The notes: generated by a model from the sequence alone, not told the origin. 42,159 nucleotides of DNA from an uncultured Bacillota bacterium (GCA_949292945.1 CASFAX010000015.1:1439-43597), one strand, 5' to 3'; positions 9,515 to 18,092 are shown, counted from the stretch's first letter. Program-made: numbers and translations.

Positions 9515-9542
9515 GAGCGGAGGAGAAATCTTCCGCTCTTTC
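9515..9542 (+). terminator. Rho-independent terminator of the CWB2 gene
   Basis: A 10-bp stem (GAGCGGAGGA with TCTTCCGCTC, one G-T pair) closes a GAAA tetraloop and is followed by TTTCG. It starts 15 bp after the stop codon. Confidence 0.85.
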
Positions 9543-9607
9543 GCGTGGTGCGGGCCGGCAGCAGAGCGGATGGTTCCCATCTCGGTGCTCGGCTGTGACC
9601 CCCCTCG

Positions 9608-9796
9608 GTACTCGAATTTCATACAAAATTGAAAAATCACGAGTACGAAAAGACTCGGAATCCGTGGCTGCAACATGAAATAGTACCACCTGCAAAGCTT
9701 AAATCGGGTTCCGCGTGATACTGACAGAAGCAAATGCATTGAAATAGTAGCACTTTCGTACTCGCCAAATCAAAAATCAGTTATGAATCCGAGCAT
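9608..9796. repeat. Long-loop dyads GTACTCG / CGAGTAC
   Basis: GTACTCG at 9608-9614 is mirrored by CGAGTAC at 9640-9646, and GTACTCG at 9758-9764 by an imperfect CGAGCAT at 9790-9796. The arm offset is 32 in both. A direct repeat, TGAAATAGTA then C or G and CAC, lies between them (about 9675 and 9740). No gene was found in 9501-9877; the rest of the interval holds the terminator and the promoter listed here. Confidence 0.5.
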
Positions 9797-9817
9797 CAGC
9801 CAAATCAAGGCAGGCGG

Positions 9818-9847
9818 TTTACAAACCGATGAAGTACGTGGTACAAT
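9818..9847 (+). promoter_or_regulatory. Promoter for the nucleotidyltransferase gene
   Basis: TTTACA (9818-9823), an 18-bp spacer and TACAAT (9842-9847), 30 bp before the ATG at 9878. Confidence 0.55.
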
Positions 9848-9877
9848 TCACTTAAGCACAGGGAAAGGAGGACGCTG

Positions 9878-10222
9878 ATGGCATATTCAAACCGGATTGC
9901 AGGCACGCTGGAAAAGATAATAGAAGAAGTGAACGCCGAAATGCCGAACATTGTCGATCGGATGATTTTGTACGGCTCGTATGCGCGCGGAGATTATACC
10001 CGGGAATCGGATATTGATATAATGCTGCTGATGAACTGCGGAAACGCTGAAGTAAAATCATATCAGGACGTTGCGTGCAGAATCGCAAGCCGTATCGGTT
10101 TAGAAGATGACATAGAAGTATCTCTCACTATGCAGGATAAAAAGACGTTTGAGGAGAGACTTCCTATTCTGCCGTTTTATCGGAATGTGGCAAGAGAGGG
10201 CGTGACGATATATGAATCTTAA
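9878..10222 (+). CDS. MNT-type minimal nucleotidyltransferase (antitoxin-like)
   Basis: A 114-residue protein with the pol-beta-like nucleotidyltransferase signature GSYARGD (about residues 33-39) followed by a SDIDIM acidic pair. Proteins of this size usually pair with a HEPN-domain protein as a toxin-antitoxin module, in which the MNT partner can AMPylate and silence the HEPN RNase. A strong AAAGGAGG precedes the ATG. The overlapping downstream frame starts like a HEPN protein but stops after 17 residues, so this antitoxin is now an orphan. General activity is established for the family; the role here is inferred. Confidence 0.85.
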   Translation: MAYSNRIAGTLEKIIEEVNAEMPNIVDRMILYGSYARGDYTRESDIDIMLLMNCGNAEVKSYQDVACRIASRIGLEDDIEVSLTMQDKKTFEERLPILPFYRNVAREGVTIYES

Positions 10223-10265
10223 CGATGAATTAAAGGCCCTGGCACGTTACCGCTTATATACGTAA
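10212..10265 (+). pseudogene. Truncated HEPN-domain toxin gene, 17-codon stump
   Basis: ATG 10212 overlaps the end of the nucleotidyltransferase gene, the usual MNT-HEPN arrangement. The product opens MNLNDELKALARYRLYT and then stops. The start resembles HEPN proteins of such pairs, which begin with a DELKxLxxYR-like helix. No continuation was found in the other frames of the 900 bp that follow, so the rest appears deleted. Confidence 0.6.
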
Positions 10266-10353
10266 TAATGATGTTTTTAGAGAGTAAAAGTGTAGAAATC
10301 AGCAAATAGCTTTTTACCTGAGAAATAATTACATATGCTATAAATCAACTTGA

Positions 10354-10377
10354 GAGCTGAGGAGGAATCTTACGCTC
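10354..10377 (+). repeat. Decayed copy of the CWB2-gene terminator
   Basis: GAGCTGAGGAGGAATCTTAC and the following GCTC match the hairpin at 9515-9538 at most positions, including the flanking AAATCAA-like sequence. The changed bases break the stem. It may mark the end of a lost second CWB2-type gene. Confidence 0.4.
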
Positions 10378-10389
10378 TATTATATTGCA

Positions 10390-10682
10390 GTTATGTAAAA
10401 CGCCTTTAAAACGGGGCTCAGGCCTTAACAAAGTTAAGGCTTGAGGGATAGTCTGAGGTGCTTTTACTTAACCGGAACGAAAATTAGAAGTGAAAAGCGG
10501 GTTGCGGACGTGAACATGAAGCTGATATTGCCAATTACTGGGAATTTGATGCTCTATAATAGCCGCGAGTAGCCTGAAATACGTGCTGCAAGGGCGTCAG
10601 TTCAGGTTTTCGGCACTTAGAAGTACGTTTTACCTTAACTTTGTTAAGGTCAGAGTGCTGAAATACGGTGTATTTACTTAAC
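10390..10682. repeat. Two paired long-loop dyads, GTTAAG-N28-CTTAAC
   Basis: Pair 1: GTTATG 10390 with CTTAAC 10424, then GTTAAG 10433 with CTTAAC 10467. Pair 2: GTTCAG 10600 with CTTAAC 10634, then GTTAAG 10643 with CTTAAC 10677. Arm offset is 34 in all four dyads and the period is 43 in both pairs. The middle arms also form short hairpins with AAA or TTT loops. Both pairs end in GGTGnnTTTACTTAAC. The interval 10266-11168 has no recognisable gene. Confidence 0.65.
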
Positions 10683-10928
10683 TTGCACATTGAGCGGGTA
10701 GTGAGTTAGGCAAAATAGCACAGGTTGCATATTTTGATGTATTTGACCTGTAGGTAGCGATACAGCAAAAACGTCAAGGCGAAATTTGACCTTGCACGGG
10801 TACCAAAGGCGAAAGGTCAAGGGAATCGGCGCGTGACATGCTGAAAGCCTTGACATTTTTGCGGTGCAGCAGGTGTTTTGTAGAAAATCGCCTTGAGCTG
10901 GTCGCCTGATTTTGGTGTTTTGGTCAAA

Positions 10929-10980
10929 CCTGCTCGTCACTAGCCTGCTCGTCACTAGCCTGCTCGTCAATAACCTGCCC
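10929..10980 (+). repeat. 15-bp tandem repeat, three and a half copies
   Basis: CCTGCTCGTCACTAG at 10929 and 10944, CCTGCTCGTCAATAA at 10959, then a partial CCTGCCC. It lies in non-coding DNA upstream of the ECF transporter gene. Confidence 0.85.
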
Positions 10981-11065
10981 CTTCACCACACCCGCCCCCA
11001 ACTGTACCTGTTTAAAAAATCGAAAATGTATATTTTAAAGATGACAAATCGGGGCTAAAATCTGA

Positions 11066-11128
11066 CTTGACGACTTTGACGGCTTTGACGGCTTTGATGG
11101 CTCTGATGACTTTGAAGAGTTTGATGAC
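11066..11128 (+). repeat. 9-bp degenerate tandem repeat, seven copies
   Basis: Seven 9-bp units of consensus TTTGAYGRC run from 11066 to 11128, ending 40 bp before the ECF S-component start. The frame through them is open into that gene, but the only good ribosome binding site is after the repeat, so I treat it as untranslated leader. Confidence 0.75.
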
Positions 11129-11168
11129 TTTACCGGTTTTAAAGATTTTACATTCCGGAGGCGAGACG

Positions 11169-11654
11169 ATGAAGAACAAGACTTTGGACCTGACTTATAC
11201 GGCGCTCTTTGCTGCGCTAATCTTTGTGGCGACGTACCTGATAAAGATTCCGAACCCGGCGACGGGCGGGTACAGCCACCTGGGGGACTGCATGATTTTC
11301 CTGGCTGTGGTGCTGCTGGGGCGGCGGGACGGAAGCGTTGCCGCGGCTATAGGCGGAGGGCTTTCGGATATGCTGTCGGGAGCTACTGCCTGGGTTCTGC
11401 CGACTCTTGTTATAAAGTACGTTATGGCGATGATAATGGGAACCATCGTTATGAAGAACCCTGAAGGAAGAAAGCGGGAGCTGGTAGGCGCCACGGTCGG
11501 AGGAGTGTTTCAGATTGCAGCGTATACGCTGGTAAAGGTGGTTCTGGTGGGAGCGGGACCTGCGGTTCTTTCCATTCCTAATGTGACTATACAGACGGCT
11601 GTCGGGGTGGTGCTGTTTGCCGTACTTGCCCGTGTAATTGTGAAAAGGAGATGA
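11169..11654 (+). CDS. ECF transporter S component (substrate-binding membrane protein)
   Basis: A 161-residue hydrophobic protein with about five to six membrane segments, of the ECF-type S-component family. These capture a vitamin or similar substrate and work with a shared EcfA-EcfA'-EcfT energising module, not present in the window. The stretch GGGLSDMLSGATAWVLPTLVIK is a family-typical loop (about residues 56-77). GGAGGCGAG before ATG 11169 fixes the start; a longer frame from 11067 lacks a ribosome binding site. The substrate cannot be told from sequence. The amidohydrolase 6 bp downstream may act on an imported compound. Confidence 0.8.
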   Translation: MKNKTLDLTYTALFAALIFVATYLIKIPNPATGGYSHLGDCMIFLAVVLLGRRDGSVAAAIGGGLSDMLSGATAWVLPTLVIKYVMAMIMGTIVMKNPEGRKRELVGATVGGVFQIAAYTLVKVVLVGAGPAVLSIPNVTIQTAVGVVLFAVLARVIVKRR

Positions 11655-11660
11655 CAAATA

Positions 11661-12383
11661 ATGAAGAAAATAGACGCTCATGCACACATAGGTTATATCG
11701 GAGGCTGGGCCGATGTGGGAATCGACGAGGCCGGGCTCATTAAGCAGATGGACGATTTTGAAATAGAAAAGACGGCGCTGTGCTGCGAGGATAACGACGT
11801 TACCCTTAAGGCCATGACGGACAATCCGGGTAGGATAATAGGATGCATCTATGTGAACCCCCTGAATCAGAGAACCGTGGATTTCATGGAAGACTATACG
11901 TCAAAGGGGTTTAAGGCCGTAAAACTGAATCCTCTGAGGCACGCCTACTGCGCCGATGGTGAAGTGGTGAATCCGGTCATGGAAAAAGCGCGGAAGCTGG
12001 GAATTCCGGTGTGCATTCACAGCGGACATCCGCCTTACTCTCTGCCGTGGCAGATAGGGCTGCTGGCGGAAAGGTTTCCTGATGTAAAGGTGATGATGAT
12101 TCACATGGGACACGGCCACGGGGTGTACATAGATGCAGCCCTTAAGATGGCGAGAAAGTATTCCAACATATACCTTGAAATGTCCGGAATGCCCATGCCG
12201 TCAAAGATCCTAGAGGCCTACGAAACGGTGGGAAAAAACCGCATAATGTTCGGCACGGATACGCCTTTTCATCATCCAAGCGTGGAGCTTCAGAAGGTGC
12301 TGGTAAGCGGCGCGGACAAAGGGGGCATTGAACGCATACTTTACGAAAATGCAAAGGAGTTTTTTGCCCTGGACGGAAAATAG
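11661..12383 (+). CDS. Amidohydrolase_2-family TIM-barrel metal hydrolase
   Basis: A 240-residue metal-dependent hydrolase. It has the N-terminal metal motif HAH (H7, H9), a mid-barrel CIHSGH, MIHMGHGHG, and the C-terminal GTDTPFHHP with the metal-binding Asp. It is related to amidohydrolase_2 proteins, which include decarboxylases and lactone hydrolases; substrate unknown. AAGGAGATGA precedes the ATG. It forms a two-gene unit with the ECF S component, suggesting a scavenging or salvage role, which is inference. Confidence 0.8.
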   Translation: MKKIDAHAHIGYIGGWADVGIDEAGLIKQMDDFEIEKTALCCEDNDVTLKAMTDNPGRIIGCIYVNPLNQRTVDFMEDYTSKGFKAVKLNPLRHAYCADGEVVNPVMEKARKLGIPVCIHSGHPPYSLPWQIGLLAERFPDVKVMMIHMGHGHGVYIDAALKMARKYSNIYLEMSGMPMPSKILEAYETVGKNRIMFGTDTPFHHPSVELQKVLVSGADKGGIERILYENAKEFFALDGK

Positions 12384-12499
12384 ACTCCGGAATCAAACCC
12401 GCAAACAGCACGCAGACGACCGTAAACAACCCGTAGACGCTGTAAAAACACTGTAAAAAAACAGATGCAAAACCCTCGCCACTGTGATAAAATGTACCA

Positions 12500-12505
12500 T
12501 ATAAT
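12500..12505 (+). promoter_or_regulatory. Possible -10 element for ftsZ
   Basis: A perfect TATAAT lies 22 bp before the ftsZ start but lacks a good -35. A TG-extended alternative, TAAAAT at 12488-12493, lies just upstream. Confidence 0.35.
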
Positions 12506-12527
12506 GTATAAAACGAGGAGGCAAGAC

Positions 12528-13664
12528 ATGCTGCAGTTCGAAACGGGTCAGGATAATTCAGCGGTAATCAAGGTTGTAGGCGTCGGCGGCGGCGGCTGCA
12601 ATGCTGTTAACAGAATGATAGAGGCGGGACTGAAAGGCGTTCAGTTCATCGCCATGAATACGGATAAACAGGCACTGGGAAAGTGCAATGCGGAGACTAA
12701 GATTCAGATAGGAGAAAAGCTCACCAGAGGTCTTGGCGCAGGCGGAAATCCTGAGGTAGGACAGCGCTCGGCGGAGGAGACCATAGACGAGATTAAGGGA
12801 ATCCTCGATGGAGCAGATATGGTGTTCATCACCGCAGGTATGGGAGGCGGAACCGGAACGGGAGCTGCCCCTATAATCGCAAAGGCTTCCAAGGACATGG
12901 GAATCCTTACGGTGGGAGTAGTTACTAAGCCGTTCTTCTTTGAGGGAAAGAAGAGAATGACCCAGGCTGAGCTCGGAATCAAGTTCCTTAAGAAATACGT
13001 AGATTCACTGGTAATCGTGCCTAACGATAAACTTTTGCAGAATTCTGAGAAGAATACTACCATGCTTCAGGCCTTTGCAATGGCAGACGACGTTCTGAGA
13101 CAGGGTGTTCAGGGTATATCGGATCTCATCTGCGATTCCGCTATAATCAATGTGGACTTTGCAGACGTGAAGTCGGTAATGACCAATAGAGGAATAGCTC
13201 ACATGGGCGTGGGCAGAGGTTCCGGAGACGACAGGGCGAAGGAAGCTGTTAAGACGGCTATCGAAAGCCCGCTTCTGGAGACCACCATTGACGGCGCGAA
13301 AGCCATACTCCTATACGTTTCCGGCGGATACGACCTGGGAATGCTGGAAGTACAGGAAGTTGCCAGCATGGTAGAGGAAAAGGCCGACAAAGACTGCATA
13401 CTCATCTTCGGTGCTGCCGTAAATGAGGAAATGAAGGATGAAATTGCAATAACTGTAATAGCTACAGGCTTTGGCGGCGGCCTCGACGAAGGAATTGAAG
13501 GCCTGGGCCTTAACAAAAACAGAAAGGTTTCCGAGCCGGAAGAGATAGTTACAGAGAACGGGCTTACCGGAAGAGCCGTAACCCTGAGCGACATATTCGG
13601 AGAAGCCGGAAACGAGGACGAAGAGGATTCCCGTTTCGGGATCCCCCAGTTCCTGAATAAATAG
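12528..13664 (+). CDS. ftsZ: Cell division protein FtsZ
   Basis: Tubulin-like GTPase that forms the division ring. The GTP-binding signature [10 protein letters not shown] is at about residues 106-115 and the N-terminal [10 protein letters not shown] is intact. The 378-residue product ends in GIPQFLNK, a form of the conserved C-terminal peptide that binds FtsA and other partners. The frame is open further upstream, but GAGGAGG fixes the start at ATG 12528. FtsA is not adjacent. ZapA, which bundles FtsZ filaments, is encoded 4.4 kb downstream. A terminator follows the gene. Confidence 0.97.
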   Translation: MLQFETGQDNSAVIKVVGVGGGGCNAVNRMIEAGLKGVQFIAMNTDKQALGKCNAETKIQIGEKLTRGLGAGGNPEVGQRSAEETIDEIKGILDGADMVFITAGMGGGTGTGAAPIIAKASKDMGILTVGVVTKPFFFEGKKRMTQAELGIKFLKKYVDSLVIVPNDKLLQNSEKNTTMLQAFAMADDVLRQGVQGISDLICDSAIINVDFADVKSVMTNRGIAHMGVGRGSGDDRAKEAVKTAIESPLLETTIDGAKAILLYVSGGYDLGMLEVQEVASMVEEKADKDCILIFGAAVNEEMKDEIAITVIATGFGGGLDEGIEGLGLNKNRKVSEPEEIVTENGLTGRAVTLSDIFGEAGNEDEEDSRFGIPQFLNK

Positions 13665-13680
13665 TTTTTAACGCTTTTGG

Positions 13681-13708
13681 AAAGCCGGTAAATATATGCC
13701 GGCTTTTT
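13681..13708 (+). terminator. Terminator after ftsZ
   Basis: AAAGCCGG (13681-13688) and CCGGCTTT (13699-13706) form an 8-bp stem with a 10-nt loop, ending in TTTTT. Confidence 0.8.
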
Positions 13709-13762
13709 GGCGATTATAGCGGTAAGGTTTTACAGCCGGCTTTTCCGGCATCGGAGGCAGGC

Positions 13763-14593
13763 ATGGACAATGTCATCAGATCCCAGGATAACATCAGATA
13801 TAAAGGCTGGCAGAGGCTGCTGAAGAAGAAGTACAGGGACAGGGAGAGACGGTGCCTCATCGAAGGCGATAATCTCATAGAGGAAGCCAGTAAAAACGGT
13901 GTGAAAATCCTCAGCGTGATTGTAAAAGAAGGCGCCGATGTAAGGGAGAGAAGCCGCAGCGCGCTGGAAGGGGAAGACGCTTTCGTCACCGTGCTTTCGG
14001 AAAAGCTGTTTTCAGGACTTTCTCAGACGGAATCCAGCCAGGGGGTAATGGCGGAAATAGAAATTCCCGATTTTACAGCAAAGGATATGGCATCCGGAAG
14101 GGGCGGAAGCGGAAACGTTATAGTTCTCGACAGGCTTCAGGATCCGGGAAACCTTGGAACTGTAATCAGGACGGCAGACGCGGCAGGCTTTGACGGAATA
14201 ATATGCCTTAAGGGAACGGCGGAGGTCTGGTCGCCTAAGGTTATGAGAAGCGCGGCGGGATCCGTGTTCAGGGTGCCGTCGATATACGCCGAAAATCCAA
14301 AAGAGCTTTTTGATATTCTCGCAAGGACGGGCAAGAAGCTGGCCGTTACAGCCTTTGACGACGCTGTAAGCCTTTGGGATGCGCCTATAGAAAGAAACAC
14401 AGCCATAGTAATAGGAAACGAGGCCGCAGGCGTCAGCGACGAGCTTATGGACGCAGCGGACCTTAAGATAAAAATTCCCATGTACGGGGAAATAGAATCC
14501 CTCAACGCCGCAGTGGCAGCGGGGATTATCATGTACGAATCAGTAAGAAAAAATACAGGAGAGGATCGAGAAAATGCAGGAAAGACTGAATGA
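13763..14593 (+). CDS. TrmH/SpoU-family RNA 2'-O-ribose methyltransferase
   Basis: SPOUT-fold enzyme that methylates a ribose in rRNA or tRNA. The 276-residue product has an N-terminal substrate-binding domain (about 1-100) and the three SpoU motifs: DPGNLGTVIRTADAAGF, IGNEAAGVSDEL and IPMYGEIESLNAAVAAGI. It is most like the 23S rRNA-type members next to pheS in many Firmicutes. GGAGG lies 7 bp before the ATG. Its last 20 bases overlap pheS, implying translational coupling. The exact RNA position modified is not predictable. Confidence 0.88.
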   Translation: MDNVIRSQDNIRYKGWQRLLKKKYRDRERRCLIEGDNLIEEASKNGVKILSVIVKEGADVRERSRSALEGEDAFVTVLSEKLFSGLSQTESSQGVMAEIEIPDFTAKDMASGRGGSGNVIVLDRLQDPGNLGTVIRTADAAGFDGIICLKGTAEVWSPKVMRSAAGSVFRVPSIYAENPKELFDILARTGKKLAVTAFDDAVSLWDAPIERNTAIVIGNEAAGVSDELMDAADLKIKIPMYGEIESLNAAVAAGIIMYESVRKNTGEDRENAGKTE

Positions 14594-15596
14594 AATGCTT
14601 GAAGAAGCGAAAAGGCTCATAGGTGAAGCCGGTTCGATTTCCGAAATCGAGGAGCTGAGGGTAAAGTACCTGGGTAAGAAAGGTCAGGTTACGGAAGTTC
14701 TCAAGTCCATGGGCAAGCTGCCGCCGGAGGAAAAGAAGGAGCTTGGAAAGAGCGCCAACATGGTAAAGGGCAAAATCGACAGCCTCATTACCGAAAAGAC
14801 GGCAGAGCTGAGAGAGAAGGAAAAGAACGAGCGCCTTGCGGCAGAGAAAATCGACGTAACCGAGCCGGGAAAAGAGATAAAGTTCGGAGTCAAGCACCCT
14901 ATAACCCAGATAATAGACGAGGTTGTGGAAATCTTCAAGTCCATGGGATACTCCGTTTACGAAGGCCCGGACGTAGATACAGTCTTTAACACATTTGACG
15001 GCCTGAATTCGCCGCCGACCCACCCGTCCAGAGATATGACGGACACCTTCTACGTGACTAAGGACATCGTTTTAAGACCGCACACTTCGTCGGCGGAAAT
15101 AAGAGCGGAAAAGGAGCTTCCTGTTCCGTATAAGATAGTAATTCCGGGAAGAACGTACAGGTGCGATACTCCTGACGCCACCCATTCCCACACTTTCCAT
15201 CAGATAGAGATGATGGTAATAGGCGAAAACATCACCATGGCAGACCTTAAGGGATCCCTTGACCACATGGCGAAGAAGCTGTTCGGACCTGAGACCAGAA
15301 CAAAGTTCCGACCTCATCACTTCCCGTTCACCGAGCCGAGCGCCGAGATGGACGTATCCTGTTTCAAGTGCGGCGGCAAAGGCTGCAACGTATGCAAGGG
15401 AAGCGGATGGATAGAAATCCTGGGCTGCGGCATGACCCACCCTCACGTACACAAAGCAGGCGGCATCGACACCGAAAAGTACACGGGATTTGCCGTAGGA
15501 ATGGGCGTAGAGAGAATAGCCATGCTGAAGTACGGCATCGACGACATCAGGCTTCTCTACGAAAACGACATGAGATTTATCGAGCAGTTCAAATAG
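14574..15596 (+). CDS. pheS: Phenylalanine-tRNA ligase alpha subunit
   Basis: Catalytic alpha chain of the alpha2-beta2 enzyme charging tRNA-Phe. The 340-residue product has an N-terminal coiled-coil arm (about 1-90) and class II motifs: THPSRDMTDTFY, RPHTSSAEIR, the motif 2 region TYRCDTPDATHSHTFHQIE, and motif 3 GVGMERIAM-like (here GMGVERIAM). The CFKCGGKGCNVCKGSGW segment near residues 262-278 has four clustered Cys residues. No T-box leader was found upstream, which fits expression from the preceding genes. Confidence 0.96.
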   Translation: MQERLNEMLEEAKRLIGEAGSISEIEELRVKYLGKKGQVTEVLKSMGKLPPEEKKELGKSANMVKGKIDSLITEKTAELREKEKNERLAAEKIDVTEPGKEIKFGVKHPITQIIDEVVEIFKSMGYSVYEGPDVDTVFNTFDGLNSPPTHPSRDMTDTFYVTKDIVLRPHTSSAEIRAEKELPVPYKIVIPGRTYRCDTPDATHSHTFHQIEMMVIGENITMADLKGSLDHMAKKLFGPETRTKFRPHHFPFTEPSAEMDVSCFKCGGKGCNVCKGSGWIEILGCGMTHPHVHKAGGIDTEKYTGFAVGMGVERIAMLKYGIDDIRLLYENDMRFIEQFK

Positions 15597-15619
15597 AGAA
15601 ATAAGGAGTAACACGCGAA

Positions 15620-18070
15620 ATGATAGTTTCATATAACTGGTTAAAGGATTACGTTAACATAGACGCTCCCGTAAAGGAGTTCTGCGATAAGATGATTATG
15701 TCCGGCTCCAACCTTGAAACATGCAAGGCCATGGGAGAGGGAATAGAAAACGTCAAAATCGGCAGAATCGAAAAGATAGAAAAGCACCCCAATGCCGACA
15801 AGCTGGTAGTGTGCAAAGTGGACATGGGAGGCGGCGAAAGCCTTCAGATAGTAACCAGCGCTCCTAACGTTTTTGAAGGAGCATTCGTTCCTGTGGCAGT
15901 AGACGGAGCGGTAGTTCCGGGACCTCTTCACGGCCAGCCTAAGGTGGAAGGCGGAGTGAAGATTTCAAAGGGCGAGATGAGAGGAGTCCTCTCCGAAGGC
16001 ATGATGTGCGGCCCTCAGGAGCTGGGCCTTTCCGACAAGGTAGCCCCTATAAACTCAAAGGACGGAATCTGGCTTCTGGAAGGAGACTGGAGCGAACATC
16101 TGGGTGAGAACGTGGACAAGGCTCTCGGACTTCACGACTACGCCGTAGACTTTGAGATAACTCCTAACAGGCCTGACTGTCTTTCCATGCTGGGAATGGC
16201 AAGGGAAGCTGCGGCAACCTTCGGAACGAAGATGATCTACCCTGATACGACCTGTGAGAAAACCATAGACGAAAAGGCCTCCGACTACATAAAGGTAGAC
16301 GTGAACTCTGACCTGTGCAAACGATACACCGCCAGAGTAATTAAGAACGTAAAGATAGAGCAGTCTCCGTGGTGGCTCCAGAAGAGGCTCATAGCGGCAG
16401 GCATGAGACCTATAAACAACATTGTAGACATAACCAATTTTGTAATGCTTGAGTACGGCCAGCCCCTGCACGCATTTGACATAAGGAGCCTTGCCGGAGC
16501 TCACATCATAGTAGACACCGCAAAGGACGGAGACAGGTTCACCACCCTTGACGGCACCGAAAGAGAGCTTACCTCCGATATGCTCATGGTAAACGACGCG
16601 GAAAAGCCTGTAGCCGTTGCCGGCGTAATGGGCGGACTGAACTCTGAAATCGAAGACGACACCACTACGGTAGTAATAGAATCTGCAACCTTTGTGGCTG
16701 ACAGCGTCAGAAAGACCTCCAAAAAGCTGGGACTTCGCACCGAGGCTTCCGGAAGATATGAGAAGGGAATAGATCCTAACCTCTGCGAAAAGGCTGCCGA
16801 CAGAGTGTGCAAGCTGGTGGAGATGCTGGGCTGCGGAGACGTTCTCACAGGATCCGTCGACGTATATAAGAACCCCGAAACAGCCCCTACGGTAACTGCC
16901 AGAGTGAGCAGGATAAACAGAGTTCTGGGAATAGATCTTGGAAGAGACGAGATGGTGAAGATCTTAGAGGGCCTTGAGATGAAGGTGGAAGGAGAAGGCG
17001 ACGAGCTTATCGTTACACCGCCGTCAGTAAGACAGGATCTCATAGAAGAGGTAGACTACGTGGAGGAAATCGCCCGCATGTACGGATATGACAACCTTCC
17101 TATGACCCTTCCTGATCTTCAGACAAAGGCTGAATTCTCGAAGAGCTGGCTTCTCCGCGATTTTGTGAGAGAAACCCTTTGCGCCATGGGAGCAAACGAG
17201 ATTCAGACATTCTCGTTTATGAACAACAAGACCCTCGACGCAGCAGGAATTGCAGAGGATTCATGGGAGAGAGCCATGGTCGAGCTCATAAATCCTATGG
17301 GCGAGGATACGGCTTCCATGAGAACCATACTCACTCCGGGAATGCTGGAAGTTCTGGGAAGAAACTATTCCAGAAACGTAGAGGCTGTAAGGGCTTACGA
17401 AATCGGAACCGTGTTCATGAAGAACATGGTAGACGAAAACCAGCTGCCTCACGAGTCCCTCGACCTCTGTATTGGACTTTACGGCCAGGGAGAGGACTTC
17501 TTCACCCTTAAGGGAATGATAGAGGCCCTTCTGGACCGCATAGGAATAGAGGGAGTTATCTATACTCCTGAAAGCGAGTACGGCGTATACCATCCGGGCA
17601 GATGCGCAAGGATTTCCGTAAAGACGGAGGCAGGCGAGGAGATAGAGCTTGGAATCATGGGTGAAGTTCACCCTGACGTTGCGGAAAACTTTGCTATAGG
17701 AACGAGAGCTTACTGCGCAGAGCTGTTCTTTAACGTCCTGGTAGAACTTTCAGGCCGCGAGATTCAGTACCATCAGCCGCCTAAGTATCCTTCCATAGTA
17801 AGAGACATCGCTCTCGTAGTTGACGAGGACGTTACGGTCGGACAGATGGAAGACGTTATACACGAGGCTGCGGACGAGCTTTTAAGAGACGTTAAACTCT
17901 TTGATATATACAGAGGAGCTCAGGTGGGAGAAGGAAAGAAGAGCGTTGCCTTCAGCCTTACCTACAGACACGACGACAGAACCCTTACCGATGAAGAAGC
18001 TGACAGAGAGCACGCTCTCATAGCTGAAGCCTTAAGGGACAAAGTCGGAGCGAAGATCAGAGATAACTAA
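15620..18070 (+). CDS. pheT: Phenylalanine-tRNA ligase beta subunit
   Basis: Structural and editing chain of PheRS, 816 residues, full length. Domains in order: tRNA-binding OB fold (about 40-150), B3/B4 editing domain (about 210-390), B5 (about 400-475), catalytic-like core (about 480-690) and the C-terminal anticodon-binding FDX-ACB domain (about 720-815, with YPSIVRDIALVVDE). It starts 23 bp after pheS, with GGAG before the ATG. Confidence 0.96.
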   Translation: MIVSYNWLKDYVNIDAPVKEFCDKMIMSGSNLETCKAMGEGIENVKIGRIEKIEKHPNADKLVVCKVDMGGGESLQIVTSAPNVFEGAFVPVAVDGAVVPGPLHGQPKVEGGVKISKGEMRGVLSEGMMCGPQELGLSDKVAPINSKDGIWLLEGDWSEHLGENVDKALGLHDYAVDFEITPNRPDCLSMLGMAREAAATFGTKMIYPDTTCEKTIDEKASDYIKVDVNSDLCKRYTARVIKNVKIEQSPWWLQKRLIAAGMRPINNIVDITNFVMLEYGQPLHAFDIRSLAGAHIIVDTAKDGDRFTTLDGTERELTSDMLMVNDAEKPVAVAGVMGGLNSEIEDDTTTVVIESATFVADSVRKTSKKLGLRTEASGRYEKGIDPNLCEKAADRVCKLVEMLGCGDVLTGSVDVYKNPETAPTVTARVSRINRVLGIDLGRDEMVKILEGLEMKVEGEGDELIVTPPSVRQDLIEEVDYVEEIARMYGYDNLPMTLPDLQTKAEFSKSWLLRDFVRETLCAMGANEIQTFSFMNNKTLDAAGIAEDSWERAMVELINPMGEDTASMRTILTPGMLEVLGRNYSRNVEAVRAYEIGTVFMKNMVDENQLPHESLDLCIGLYGQGEDFFTLKGMIEALLDRIGIEGVIYTPESEYGVYHPGRCARISVKTEAGEEIELGIMGEVHPDVAENFAIGTRAYCAELFFNVLVELSGREIQYHQPPKYPSIVRDIALVVDEDVTVGQMEDVIHEAADELLRDVKLFDIYRGAQVGEGKKSVAFSLTYRHDDRTLTDEEADREHALIAEALRDKVGAKIRDN

Positions 18071-18092
18071 AAATTTTCAGCAGGAGAAAGCT

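Noticed and set aside
10674-10970. Minus-strand frame with TSRLVTSRLV repeats
   Set aside because: It is a translation of the 15-bp tandem repeat and dyad DNA, with no ribosome binding site and no protein-like composition.
11067-11168. N-terminal extension of the ECF S component through the 9-bp repeat
   Set aside because: The only good ribosome binding site is just before ATG 11169, and the added residues (TALTALMALMTL) are repeat-derived.
14400-14573. T-box riboswitch ahead of pheS
   Set aside because: pheS starts inside the methylase gene and no T-box sequence or terminator pair is seen there.
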